A stretch of 64,000 nt of DNA from Hybos culiciformis (taxonomy: Eukaryota > Arthropoda > Insecta > Diptera > Hybotidae). Under the pieces are notes generated by a model, which saw only the letters and a list, made by a program, of their open reading frames with translations, searched no databases and was not told the origin of the DNA. The translations under genes and the position numbers were made by a program. Of this stretch, positions 47,482 to 60,300 are shown piece by piece (the stretch's first letter is position 1; every line of letters begins with the position of its first letter). The stretch is taken from positions 92,403,213 through 92,467,212 of the forward strand of contig OZ023274.1 of NCBI GenBank assembly GCA_964007475.1, in the 5' to 3' direction.

Positions 47482-50356
47482 TTTTTCGAGATTTCTAATA
47501 AAATGAATAATGTTCAATTTGGGAACTATGTATTTTATATATATTTTAAGAACATGTAATTAATAATGTAGAACAGAATTACATATATATTTCTTTAATT
47601 TCCTTACCTTATCATATTATTCCATTTTTTTTTTCTTCAATAATTTGATATTACAATAATGCAATATTGAAAACATTTTTATGCTGTTCTTTCACTGCAA
47701 GATATTTTTTTATTTAAAAGTATATAACATTATTTCAAGAAATAAAATAAGATATAAAATATCGTTTTGTCAATATTAATACAATCTTTTGAAATAAAAA
47801 GAAAATAATATCATAAAACTCTTAAGTATTATTATATGTTAATGTTATTATATGTTTATGAACGAAAGTTTCAAGGATTAATTTAAAAGAAAAAAGCAAA
47901 TAAGAAAAATCTAATCATAAAATTAAACTAGTCAGATAATAATAATAAGTTGCTAGTTGAAGTGTTAATACGGAAATAAATTAATTATACTTAATTTATT
48001 GAAGTATGAATAAGTATTTTGAATAAAAATATCAAGATTTTGAATTATGAAATTTCAGTAATATGAGTGATTTAAAAAAATATTCTCTAGAAATAATTTG
48101 AATTAAAATAATTAACTTCTAAATGTATTGAATTTAATTCTATTTTCTTCTTCAGTATCTACTACTTTATATTTGTTTTTTTTTTTACGAAATGTATTCT
48201 TTTTTCACATCAATTTTGTTTTGTCAGCTATTTTTTATTATATGATTTATAATTCTTGAATGTTCGAAATAAAAAAAAAATGTATATATTTTTTTTATAA
48301 TGCGTCCATTTTTCATCATTATACTACATATATATACATAATTCTATTTTAAAAATTTATCAATCATTAAAAGTTTATTTAAGTAGAGCAATATATTAAT
48401 AAATAAGAAGTTTTAAAAGACAAACTTATGAAAAGGAATCAAAATTTTAATGACAGAATTATTATTATTTTTTGTATTTTGCTAAAAATAGAAAAGGATT
48501 TATTTTAAACAAATTCAAAAATTTAATATTTTTAATAATTATGTGAGATTGTCATCCAAAAGAAAATAATTTCGAAAAAGGATTCGATTTTTCATTTAAA
48601 TTTTTTTTTTCTTTATCATAGTTCACTTATTTATTTCCTATTATTTTTTTTTTATTCATTAATTAGAAGTTAACTCATACAAAAATACTAAATTAAAGAC
48701 GATTTAATAATATCCTCTGTAGGTCTAGGTACATAAAGTGAACATTTAATTGGAATAATTCTAGGATAATTGAAGCTTTTTTGATAAAAATAAACTAAAA
48801 TCGTTTTTAAAAATAATTTTAAATGAAGGATTATGTGAATTTATGTCAAATCAATTAAATAATAATAATAATTTTGTTCAGTTACCGAATAATGAAATTT
48901 TCTAGAAATATTCAAAATTTATTTCTGTTTCGTTATTTAAATCAAATTGAAATATTCTTTGAGACTAAATTTTGAACAATAAATAATATTTTTTATAATG
49001 TTTATATAATAAATTATTAGAGTATATATTTTTTTAAAACTCAATTTATAATGTCAGTATTAAATATAAATCCCTGTGGGACTTATATGAAATATGAAAC
49101 ATGAACATACATTGTCGGGAACATTTGTAAAAGATACGTCATATTTTGATTATTTTTTTTTTCAAATTATTTTCCAATTTTTGGTCATAGTCTTTTTTTT
49201 TGTATTTCTAATAATAATATATTTAATAATATTCCATCTATTATTAACCTTAAATTCTAGTATAATAAATTAAATTAAGACAAAATAGAAATGACAGTGT
49301 TCTCGTTCATACTCATATCATAACGATTTTTATTTCTGATTCAGCGTATACTTAATAAAAATAACATTATTATTAGTACATATACTAAAACTTAGTACAT
49401 ATCAGCCAAAAAAAAATATTTTCATACTATTTTTAATAAAAATTTCATTATACATATTATATCTATTTGTATCATCTATTACTGTCACCTTTATCTTTTC
49501 TGTTTAAATATAGAGTAGTTAATAATATTGGGAAATATAACTATGATAATTGTGATAATTGTAGGCGCACTATGTACGAACTGTATAATTCTAAATGTAG
49601 ATAAACGAAAACTTATATAAATATATTATCTGTACTAAAGTATTGTCGCTCACATTATAAAAAAAATTCCTAAAAATTTAATTTTAATATTTATTTCCTT
49701 TCGTTTAACCACAAAAAAAAATTTTAAGATTTCGATATTATGAACATAAATATTTTTTCTCTTCTTAAAAATCATTTTCATCTTTATTTTCAATTATCCT
49801 GTGGTTTTTATTTCAATAATGAAATAATAATAAAAGAAAAAAAATGCGTATACATACCTACATAACTGAATAAAGAATCAAAATTTTTATAACATCATAA
49901 TAATAAATATAAAAAAATATTTGAATAAATGACTAAATTTTTCGTTCCGTATCAAAAACAATATAGGTAGGTATATGTTTGTCTTTTTGTTGAAAATATT
50001 ATGAACGAAATACAAAAATTCATATATGTAGGTACATTTTATATATAGCAAATGTTTTGTTGTCTCAAGAAAAAAATAATAAAAAAAAAAATAAATGAAA
50101 ACAATGAAATTTATTTCTGTTGCCAGAGATAAAATTTTCAAAATAATATTTTCATTAATATCTTTTTATATTAAATTTTTAGGATTTTTGGTATATTTTA
50201 AAAAAAAATTATACAGATTTTCCAAAAAAAAAAAAACAAAGTAATATATTATGATTAATATAAAAACATATTTTGATTTATTTTTTTAAAATAGTATATA
50301 TCTTAGCACAGTTGCCAGTCTAGTGTTTTTAAAGTTAGTGAGCGATTTTAAAAAAT

Positions 50357-50396
50357 TTCTTTAATTATTAGTGGCATTCTTTAATTATAAGTGGCA
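50357..50396 (+). repeat. 20-bp tandem duplication
   Basis: TTCTTTAATTATTAGTGGCA is followed directly by a copy with a single T-to-A change. This is local slippage. Confidence 0.8.
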
Positions 50397-52115
50397 TTAA
50401 ACAATATGTTGTTGTAAAATTAAATTATCTTCTTAAGCTTTAATTCTGAATTGAATAAAAAAATATGTGTTGGGGATAGTCTAACTCCAGATGATGTATA
50501 AACAGCACGAAACGTTTATGGACAAATTCAACAACGACTTTGAAATCAATAGAATCTAACATTAACTTTTATTTTTATTAAGGTTAATCTTAATGTCACT
50601 GTATTAAAATCCAATTCCTCAAATAAACTGAAGAAGAAATAAATGTGTTAAAAAGATTTTTTTTTAAAATTAAAAGCAACAATTTTGAATTTTCATTTCT
50701 TTGGAAGGCACATAACTTTGATGGAATTAAAAATTTTGTAATTAAGTTTATTAATCTCTGTCACAATAATTCAATTTTCTTTACAATGTTATTTTTTTCT
50801 TTAGAATATTATTGAAGAAATAAATGCGATAATAAGAATTTTTTGAAACTGAAAACATCAATTATGAAGTTTCGATATCCTGGGAGCCACAACTTGAAAA
50901 AATACGCATTGAAAATACACTAAAATCTGAATTTTAAAAGTTAGAAAGAGGCACGTCAAATTATAATTAAATTGAAGTAAAAATTTACTTCATTATGTAA
51001 TTTATCGACTGTACATCTAATTTTTGATTAATGTTTTTTCTTCTTCTTAAACTTATACATAGGTACCTACATAATACATAAAAAAAAAATCATAGTTTTC
51101 ATTTTGTCTGACTGAATAACTTTGAACGAGTTCATGCTCTAAGTTCAAGTATAGTTTTTTTTTTTTTCGCTACTTTGCTGCAGGATATTGCCTATTATGT
51201 TAGATTTTTCACAAATAAAAAAAAACCGAAAACGATAAAATAAAAATTGAAATCATCAACAAAGAGTGAAGAAGATGAAAAAAAATGCATTGAGAGTTCA
51301 TTTTCAATTTTATTGCAAATTTTATTTTCCTGCGTTATCATTTTTTATAAAAATTTCATCTTTTTTTTAATAAATTATTCATTTTGAATATTGAAAATTC
51401 AGCATGAAGTCAATTTTATATTTTTATTTCAGCTTTATGGTGTTTCATTTTTCCTTTATTTTTTGTTCTTGAAATACTTAGCATAAAATTTTGTTTCAGT
51501 TAAATCAAATTGAACTTCTAGATTAAGACGATTTTATTGCAATATTTTTTTTTAATAATTTTTTATTTTACAATAAGAATAATTCAAATTTTATAAAATT
51601 ATCAATAAGTTAATTTATAAAATGAGCGAATGAATTATTTTAACTTTTAACTAATAATAACAACCTATTCATATTTATTATTTCTTCACAGTGATAAAAA
51701 TTGTGAAACCAATTACATTGCAACAAATTACAGCATTTTTAGTTACATACTTATTTTAAATTTGATCCTTTCATTCAACTCGCAATGAAACAAAATATTA
51801 AAAATACAAATAATAAACCCTATTTAATACATCGTAATGACTGACGCACATACAACAGACATGTACAGCGCTTACATATTGCAATACGTCATATAGGATT
51901 TTTTTTTATTTTTGCCAAATTGAAATAATTGTATTGTAATAAGAAGTGTTATATGTACAATAAGAGATGCACGAAAGACATAAGAATTTAATTAAAATTA
52001 TTTTATGTTAATGACATCCCTAACCAAAATATATATTATGTTTATATTATTTTTACCTATGTTTTCCTTATTAAAATAAATTATAAAGCAGATTGTGGTT
52101 TTTTTGAATTTAAGA

Positions 52116-52141
52116 GTTATACTTTACATATAAAGTATAAC
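52116..52141. repeat. Perfect 11-bp stem, CATA loop
   Basis: GTTATACTTTA at 52116-52126 pairs with TAAAGTATAAC at 52131-52141. It is a hairpin in otherwise plain sequence. Lacking a flanking U-run or coding gene, it is not called a terminator. Confidence 0.5.
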
Positions 52142-54672
52142 CATGTATGTTTTTCCATTTTTAACATTACACTCTTAAAAGTTGAGGATTGATTTATAAA
52201 ATTCAGAATTTTTTAATAGAATTTTTTAATTTAATAAAAATTCTCAATTTTTTGGTCTATTAAGCCCGCGCATAAATCAGGGTAGAACTTTTTAAGGTCG
52301 CTTAGCCGTTAATACATAGCGAAAAAGAGGGTTGGACTTAATAAAACTGTTTCTCAGTTCCATATTAAAAAAAAATTTAAGAAATTTTTTCATTTTATCT
52401 TTTTGAAACAATTTAATCGTTAAGATTGACTCGCTCTTCAGTTTCTGCAGCTAGCAGTCCAAAATTGTTACCATGAAATTGAGGCAAAATAAATTGTGAA
52501 CGTCCAAAGTCTTACAATCAAATTGCAACAAATGAATTGGATATAACCCTGTGAAAAAGTTTATCCTCGAAAAAAGCTAACATTTAAAGAAATGTAAAAT
52601 TATTCCACAGAAACATTTAAATCATACCTATATGTACATACAAATCTATACATATTTTACCCCTATGTTTGTTATTTTTCATACAACAAATTGTATCTAC
52701 CACGTACGTGATGGAATCAAAAAAATTTTTAATTGTGGTATGTAAATGAATTTACGTTAGGATTTGTATTTGTGAACTTCGAGAATATGAAAAAAAACAG
52801 CTCTTCAAATGATTGCATGATGAATTACAGTAGGTATTTTTTGAAATAATTGCTTTTAAATTGAAGTAATTTCAAGAAAAACTCATATGCTTCAATTTTT
52901 CTTTTGAAATTGAAATTATCATCATTCCAATTTTATCATTCATATTAAATCACTGCGCCTTTCTTGAGACTTTACAGAATGAAAACTGAAACATATGATT
53001 AAAATAATTATCAAGAGCAAAAAATTTAAAATTGAATTTAAAATTGAATCAAATTAATGTGAAAAACCAATTACATACTTAAAGCTATCTTTTATGATAG
53101 AAATAATATAAATATCATAACTCATAATTCTACGTTTGTTATTTTAAACAAAAATTTTACATTAAAGCTTTCGTTTTATTCTTTATTGACGCAGAAACAT
53201 TCAATACTGAGAACAAACATTTTTTTATTGAACTAAGCACTAAAATAACATTAAATTCAGAATATAAATTGCAGGTGAAAAACTATGCAAACACAATTCA
53301 ATTCTTTTATAGAAATGATAAAACATTTTTTAAATCCTTTCAAAATAAAACATACAAATATATATATGTTTTTAAAAATATTGTGTAATTTTTAGAAATT
53401 GAAGATTTATCGAGTGTATAAAAACAAAAATAAAACTAAACACAACAATTAACTCAAATATTTAAGATTTTTATATATAACAGAAATAAATAAATTTTAA
53501 ATAAATGTTAAAAGTATAAGAAAACTGCATCAAGAATTTAAAAATTTAAAACTCAAATAATTACAAAAATAATTACACAAATGATATGTTGGATATTAAC
53601 TAGGATACATAGATCAAATTAGACAAAAAAAACTTTATATTTAAGTTCAAGAAGTAATGTGGGTTAGTTATAGTTATAGTTAAAGTATGCACATATCAAA
53701 TCTTAGTTTTAAACCTCGAAACAATCAGAAGTTTAATATATTTTAGCTTTGTTTATGACTTTATAATCTCATTTGGACGAAAATATTAGACGAGAGCCCC
53801 CCTTAATAAAAAGCTCCAAAAAATTTGATAAATTTTATGTACCTAAAAAAATTGCAAGTGAATTTTAGTACACAAGCAAGACCTCTATTTTATGTTCTTC
53901 ATCTGATTAACTTTAGAAAGTTTCTCAAATCATATTTACAAAAGGTTTTGTATTGTAATTTCTGGTATTGTGAACAACAATTGTTATACTATTATAGTAT
54001 TTTTTTTTAATAGATCAGAATAGAAAATAACCTCAGGTCAGGTGTAAATCTGTCATATTTTTTTATGTAAATATACATATATACTATATTTTCTTTTTTA
54101 ACTTTATGCTAGATAAATTTTTAAGAACAAGCAAAACTAAAAAGTCATAATTTATTTCTTAAGGGTATATACTTTGTTAAAATTATTTATTCTTTATAAA
54201 GTGAGTGCAAAAAAATGACAGAAAATGTGTTAAATGTTTTTCTTTTATTATTTAGTAAAAAAAAGTGAAATCAGGTCAACAAAATGATCTAAAACGAATA
54301 TTGCACTTTTGTATAAAAATAAAAATTCTATTTTAGTTTTTTTTTGTAATTTACAAAGAGAAATTCTATAGCTATGAAAATTCTGATGTTACATGTTATA
54401 AAAGAAAATATTTTGGTTTTTTTTTTTTTTTTCGAAAAATTGTTTATTGAGTTAAAAATTCCTTGTTACCACAATTTTTTCTTGAAATATTTGTTGTTTA
54501 TGTTTTAATAAAAATAGAGTAATTAATTACACTTTTTGCTTTCATAAGAAATGAGAATTATGTTTCACTCAAATAAAGTCAGTAAACCAAAATATGAAAT
54601 TCAGCTGAAAATAATATTTAATAACATTAAGAAAAAATTAGCTTGAATAATATTATATAAGACACTAGATAC

Positions 54673-54793
54673 ATTAATTTGCCAGAACTGTTGTGTGGTA
54701 TGTCAAACATTTTAGCAAAGAAGCTTATAGGACTGGATTGACGTGCCGTAAATTGTAATTTTAAACGAAAAATGTCACAATATTCAAATCCAG
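54673..54793 (-). CDS. Possible isolated internal exon, product unknown
   Basis: On the minus strand a T-run ending in TTTTTTTGCAG (plus 94-100 of the 54700s) has the form of a 3' splice acceptor. Only one of the three frames after it stays open. It reads about 40 residues of non-low-complexity protein, including GFEYCDIFRLKLQF, then ARQSSP, FFAKMFDIPHNSSGK. A GTATCT follows at 54672-54667 as a modest 5' splice donor, giving a 121-bp exon. The codon content is less A/T-extreme than neighbouring frames. I do not recognise the family and no companion exon was found nearby, so chance or a decayed transposon fragment is possible. If real, the window would be intron of a minus-strand gene. Confidence 0.3.
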
Positions 54794-55094
54794 CTGCAAA
54801 AAAATTTATACCACCAATACAAAAAAACAAAATTCAAGTGAAATAGTAATTTTATTTTATTAAAAAAAATTTTATAATTACGAAGATTTTATCAGATGAA
54901 AACTTTAATAGAAGCAAAAAAGGATGAAAATATTTATTTTGAATAATATTAACAATTTTCTTTATTTAACTTGTTTTTTTTTTAATGATGGGGTTGTTAT
55001 GATTAATTTTAATATCGTTTTATTTAATAAGATGAAATAAAACGACGAAGATGATTAAAACCGGGGTCGTATAAAATACAACAATAGTGTATGT

Positions 55095-55500
55095 AAGTTC
55101 AAGATGAACTTAAAGAAAACCTTATCATAACAGAAATTATGATAAAAAGGAAAGTGGCTGACGTAGAGGCAAAAGAAAGTGCTCTACATGCCGAATTTTC
55201 TCTGGTGCCGAGTCCACTGTCCTAGACATCCTGTTCATAGGCCTGGACTAAGCTCGCCGTTGGGTGGGTACGCGACAGTGAACACCAGTGTTCTCATAAC
55301 AAAAAAATGTCGGATGTCTTAAAGTAAAATAAAAGATTGGGAAGGTATAATGATGATAAATACTTCTTATTTATCACATTTTTACTTGCAAACAAAAGAA
55401 GGAATATTTGGAAACCCCGACCAACACAAAAAAAAAGATTGCAAAACCTAAATGACTAATTAGTCATTCTTCGGCTCGTGGCTTCTGCCACCTATAGCCG
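55095..55500. other. Hairpin-chain island 1 (structured non-coding sequence)
   Basis: Consecutive perfect or near-perfect stems are seen: AAGTTCA/TGAACTT (55095-55111), TTATCATAA/TTATGATAA (55122-55145), GTAGAG/CTCTAC (55163-55187), AGTCCA..CCTA/TAGG..TGGACT (55211-55249), GAACAC/GTGTTC (55280-55293), GATAAAT/ATTTATC (55355-55375), the palindrome AATGACTAATTAGTCATT (55451-55468) and CGGCT.GTGGC/GCCAC.AGCCG (55472-55500). The 55150-55300 portion is clearly richer in G+C than its surroundings. No open frame spans it. It could be a structured RNA, a fold-back element or a SINE-like insert; I cannot name a family. Confidence 0.5.
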
Positions 55501-56524
55501 GAGCTTAACATCGGAATTTTACATATATAAGGGACCTGAAAATTATTTTTATTCAGAAAAATTCATATTTGTTTTTTTTTTTTTTTTTTTTTTGAACGAT
55601 TTTATTACAAAAAAAATTATAAGCGACAATTCTATTTTAAACTAGTACAATTAAAAATATGTTTCTTGATTATGTACATCAGATATTTTTACAATTTTTT
55701 TTTTGAATAGGTAAAAACAAAATATTTTATTTATTTTTTTTTTTTGTTTAGTTATGCATTTATGCATATACATATATAAAATTTTTATTACATAAAAATT
55801 TTTAAAATTTTTGAAAGATAAATTTATAATTTTTTTTTTTTTTTTTTTATTTAATTTGTAGGGTAAATGAACTATTTTTCATTTACAAATTTTATTTTTC
55901 TTTTTTTATTTATTTATTATTTTCATTAAGAAAAATATTTGAATCATTATGTATTTTTATACATATATTTTATACATGTTTTAATTTTGTATGTATAATT
56001 TTTGTTTTTATATATATATACATATATAATTGTTTTTGTATATAATAAAATTTTTTTTTTGTTAATTATAATTTTTTTCTTTGAAGTTGACCCATAAGAT
56101 GATATTTGTTTTTTTGATGATATCTCTTAGGTTTGAGTGGTCGTTGCATAAAATTCATTAACCTTTTTTTTCATATGCATAATGAAATATATAGAAGAAG
56201 AAAAAAAAGAAAAGTAAAATAAAAAAATTGTCATGGTGGATATAAGAATAATTATATTTTTATGTTGATTAATTTTAAGATTTTTAGAAAAGAAAATTAG
56301 TAAAAAAATTTTTTGTTAGAAAAGAAATTTAGGAATTTTGTTTTCCACCACATATATATATGTATACATATACGCAGAGGCTTTTAACCAATCTTGTACA
56401 AACGTAAATTTATTTTTTTTTATTTATAAGATTTCTTTATATTGGTCGTATTTTACCAATATTCAAAGTGAAGTAAAATTTTTCATTTGTACAAAATTGC
56501 CTAGAATTCTCTGTTTGTGGTGCA

Positions 56525-57249
56525 TGCATAACCAGTCTAGTGGTAATCTTGGGTCATTTTACGCTAATCTTGGTCTAACCAGAGCCCGCGCGAGATGTTA
56601 GAGCCAAGAAATGACCTGAGATTATCACTTATGCAACCTGTTATGTTCGCCTCTTTAGTTAAATCCTAGGCCACGATTTCTCGTAGTCGATCAGAACAGG
56701 TGCATGGCCAGACGTACATGGGCTAAGTCTCCTGTATCTGTATCCAGGCTAATCCATTGTTTTGGCCTTAGATTTGCTCACAGAGCCAGGGGATCTCAGT
56801 ACACCATGATCTGGAATTTCCAACTTCTATAGCCAATCACCAGGTTAATACATTGTATTGACCTAAGATTGGCGTTTAGAAGGGCTAAACCAGGTGGCAT
56901 ACCATGTACTGGATACTTCTACATCTACAGTGAATCCTCAGGTCAAAACAATATGTTTTAACCTAAAGATCCACTCCAGAGCAGTAGCATCCAGGTGGCG
57001 ACTGGTTTTGTCCTAGCTTCGGATTCTTGGAAAGGGTCAAGAATCCTCCACTAGGAGCGGGTGGTTTTGGGTTTATATCAGAAGCGGCGAGAACCTGCTA
57101 ACTTCTGATATTAACCTTTGCTGGATCTGTCATCCTTAGCCAGTGGAATAAATCCACTGCAACCTCGGATGGCAGATTCCGGCACCTAAAGAAAAAGGGG
57201 TTAGGATTATATAGTCTTGGCCAGTGTGCTCACTTAGCCAAGATTATAC
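56525..57249 (+). ncRNA. Candidate structured non-coding RNA or structured element: chain of about ten hairpins
   Basis: Successive stems with almost no gaps are seen. (1) 56525-56635: TGCATAA, GTGGTAATCT, GGTCATTT and CTTGGTCTAAC pair in order with GTTAGAGCCAAG, AAATGACC, AGATTATCAC and TTATGCA. (2) 56636-56701: ACCTGTT.TG.TCG with CGATCAGAACAGGT. (3-5) Three AGG...CCT hairpins at 56746-56768, 56842-56864 and 56940-56964, each followed by a CCAG...CTGG hairpin. (6) 57011-57056: TCCTAG, GGATTCTTG with CAAGAATCC, CTAGGA. (7) 57075-57111: ATATCAGAAG with CTTCTGATAT. (8) 57123-57182: GGATCTGTCATCC with GGATGGCAGATTCC, enclosing CAGTGGA/TCCACTG. (9) 57215-57249: TCTTGGC/GCCAAGA with an inner AGTG/CACT. 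G+C content is higher than the surroundings and no frame runs through. The strand is arbitrary. No known RNA family is recognised; a structured mobile element is the main alternative. Confidence 0.45.
56730..57015 (+). repeat. Three diverged ~97-bp tandem units, each with two hairpins
   Basis: The AGG...CCT hairpins start at 56746, 56842 and 56940 (spacing 96 and 98). After each comes a segment beginning (C)CTAAGAT or CTTAGAT and then CCAG...CTGG (56786-56814, 56891-56913, 56991-57005). The units are well diverged outside the stems while the stems are kept, suggesting old duplication with structural constraint. Confidence 0.55.
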
Positions 57250-57307
57250 AACCTAAAAAAAACATAAAAGAAAGCTTACCTTTTTTTTCATATGCATAAT
57301 GAAATAT

Positions 57308-60300
57308 GAAACTACCTTTGTAAATCGTTGTGCTTTTATATGATTTTTGAAAGTTTATTTACAAAAACAATTTCATACAAAATTCATTTTGCATATAAAA
57401 ATCAATAAGGGTAAAAATTTGTCAATTATGCATTTTTTGATTGTTATTGATTTTATATGAACTTATTTTTATTTTTAAAAGGTAATTAATATAAAATCAT
57501 GACCTATCGTAATATAAACAAAATTACACATTTAAAAATCAATTGACAAATTTTTAAACCTTAAAGAAAAAGTAAACCTTCACGGTAACAGGGTTTTTCT
57601 ATTTTTTTAATTAATTTAAACGATTAATAACCAAAACTAAAATTCAGAATTTATAAGAAACTTTACTTAATGATTTTATGCGGTCGTAGTCTTGAGAAAT
57701 GATAAAAAAGGGAATTTTTCTATATAATCCGAACATTTATTCCGGATATTTTGCTCCAAAACTTTGATTAAAAAAACATGTTTATTTATTTAGTAGAAAT
57801 ATAACTAATTAATTTTATATCAGAAGATACGTTGTTGCAAAATTAACTAAACTCAACAATACTTCTTTTGTGATATATCTGGATATTTTCGCTGTCGTCT
57901 TATAGAAACACTCCAACGAAATAGAAAAAAGTTTAGGGAATGATCTTAGGATCTGTTAATTTCTTTTCTCAATCATTTTGCAAATGTCATTCATTCGAAT
58001 AATCTTCAATAATATTTGGGAAATTTTTCACGGCCCTCTTGCCAGATCTTCACCTAAATAAGTGAAAACTAAGAGATAATTTCTATATTTCTTTTATTAA
58101 TCTAAAATTTCGACTGAGCGTGATGATGCTGTAAATTCCCCTTGCAAATGAATAAATAGAAGTAACATTGACATGTCCCATTTCTCATCACAATTTTTCC
58201 AAAAAATATAAATGAAATTAAAAAAGCGAAATAATAATTTCGTTTTTTAACTATAAAAGAGTAGCAATAAAGATAAAGAAACCTTGATAATGTAAAAAAA
58301 AAAAAAATCATGGAATTTTATGTAAAAAAATAATTTTTCCTTTTACAATTTTAATTAGAAAAGTTCTTATTACTCACATATAAAAACAAAAAAAAATGTT
58401 TATTACACTTTTTGACTCAAAGATAAAGTCTGAATAGAATAAAGGATTTTTAAATTTAAAATTGTAGTTGAAATAAAAATAATATATATAATAGTCCTTC
58501 ATTATCCATTAAGTATTGTAAGTAAGTAATTTTATTGAATTACTACGTACTAAGCTTTGCCTTAAAAACAACTATAACATACTTATAATTAAATTCTATT
58601 CAAGAAATTCCTCAATGGTAAAATAGATATTTTAACTTAAGTTTGAGGCGATTCCCAGGATTAATGAAGTATTCGTACTTTAATCTTATTGGTTAAATCA
58701 AAATGTTAAATCAAAAAAGCAAAAGCTAAAATTGTTTTCATTATAAGACGAAATTTGAAAATAATGTACATTTGCATAATGCATTATGGAGAAAAAGTTG
58801 CCATTAAATTTCTTAAAAAATATTCTGTTTCTAGAAAAGAAACAATTTTAATATTTTTAAGTAATAAAATATTTTTTATTCTTTATAATTAAAAAAAAAA
58901 TTATTTTACTATGAAAAGTTTAAAATAAAGTTTTCAGAAAACTTTTTCAAATTCTCTAACCATGAAAATTCTGAAATAGTAACTATTTATATTGTTAATT
59001 TTTAATCATTTTTATTTAGAAATGCAAACATTTTTGTTACAAACTCACATTTAATATGAAATTAAAAATTATTTTATATTAGTATTATTAGGTGAGTCTG
59101 TTAGTTGAAAACAGATTTAAAGTTTCTCGAATTCACTGAAGGCTAATGTTAGTGATAATGAAGAGAATAAGAAAAATCGTACGCTTGCAGGAAAAGTTTC
59201 TTCACCTTTCGAAAATTTATTACTAAAAAATTCAAAAAAAAAAAAATACTAGGATACTTTCTACAACACAAAATTAATTCCTTGAATTTAAAATGTTTAT
59301 TCTGTTAACGTAACTTCCCGTAACTTCGTTCCATTGTCCAAAGGATAGAAAGGAAAAAGTTTTCAATTAGAAAAAAAAAAAAAACAAATTTTGTTTTATG
59401 ATCCTTTTGATGTTTAAGTTCCTGTTTATTGTTTTTATAATTTAATTTTTTTTTAATAAGAATAGAAATTTAAATAGAAAAATAACACACAAATAAAACT
59501 TATGTGAACTAAAGAAAATTGTATAAATAAGGAAATAATCATGAGAGGGAATTCATGTGAAATAAAAGAAAAAACTATACTATTGAAATCACGGAGTTAA
59601 GGCTTCTGTTTTAGTTTCAGAATCGCCCGAACTTTTTCATTGAAAGGGAAGTTATTTCATTTCAGCCAAATCAAATAGGAAATTAGGGGAAAAAAGGCCA
59701 AAAAAATTTCAATATACGGAAAAAGCGAAAGCTTATAGTACAGAGATTATAAATTTCTGTGAACATATTCATACAAGTTATTCATTTTTTTATAAATGTT
59801 CTTCATTAAATTATTTAATTTTAAAATTTTAGCATCATGATGGACATTCATTCTTAAATAAAAAAAAAAAAAAAGAACCAAAATAATTTATTATCCTAAC
59901 TTTCCATGAAAATCGAGATTTTCTAAAGTATTAACTTTTTTTTCTTAAATCGAATGCGATTATGTCTATTTGTTCTTTTTGCTTATTTTCAGCCAGTCAT
60001 TTTGTATAATTTTGTATAATTTGTAAAAAAAATTTTACACATAATATAATAATGGTAATCAATAAATAAAAAAAATAGGGACACACATGTTTACAAACTT
60101 TTATTCGAACATATGGTTTCAATCCCTTTTTGTTTTTTGGATAATCATGCTAACTTTATTCTTAGATATATATAATATTTTTTAAATTGAAATTTTAAAA
60201 TAGAAAGATATTTATGTGCTTTAATAGTTTAATATGAGATAATAACTTTGCAGAAGCAATACTCAAATACTGTACAATTGTTATAATGTATCGATCTTTA

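Larger units (their letters stand above)
45091..54600. other. A+T-rich sequence, no gene seen
   Basis: This 9.5-kb stretch has only A/T-rich sequence and small repeats: a hairpin TATATGTACAT/ATGTACATATA at 47455-47481, a 20-bp tandem duplication at 50357-50396 and an 11-bp stem at 52116-52141. Open frames (45975-46193, 49887-50141, 53825-54010) are low complexity. Confidence 0.6.
56161..57307. repeat. Identical 30-bp direct repeats bracketing hairpin island 2
   Basis: The same 30 bp, starting ACC then eight T and ending CATAATGAAATAT, occur at 56161-56190 and 57278-57307. The intervening 1087 bp contain a hairpin-rich, G+C-richer block and finish with an A-rich stretch (57255-57274). The arrangement resembles an insertion with a long target duplication, or a direct duplication followed by divergence. 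No terminal inverted repeat is visible. Confidence 0.75.

Noticed and set aside
56338..56601. 87-codon plus-strand frame running into the hairpin island
   Set aside because: It is Phe/Tyr/Ile-rich and starts at a non-ATG codon. Its last third only overlaps the first hairpin, and no known motif or splice context was seen.
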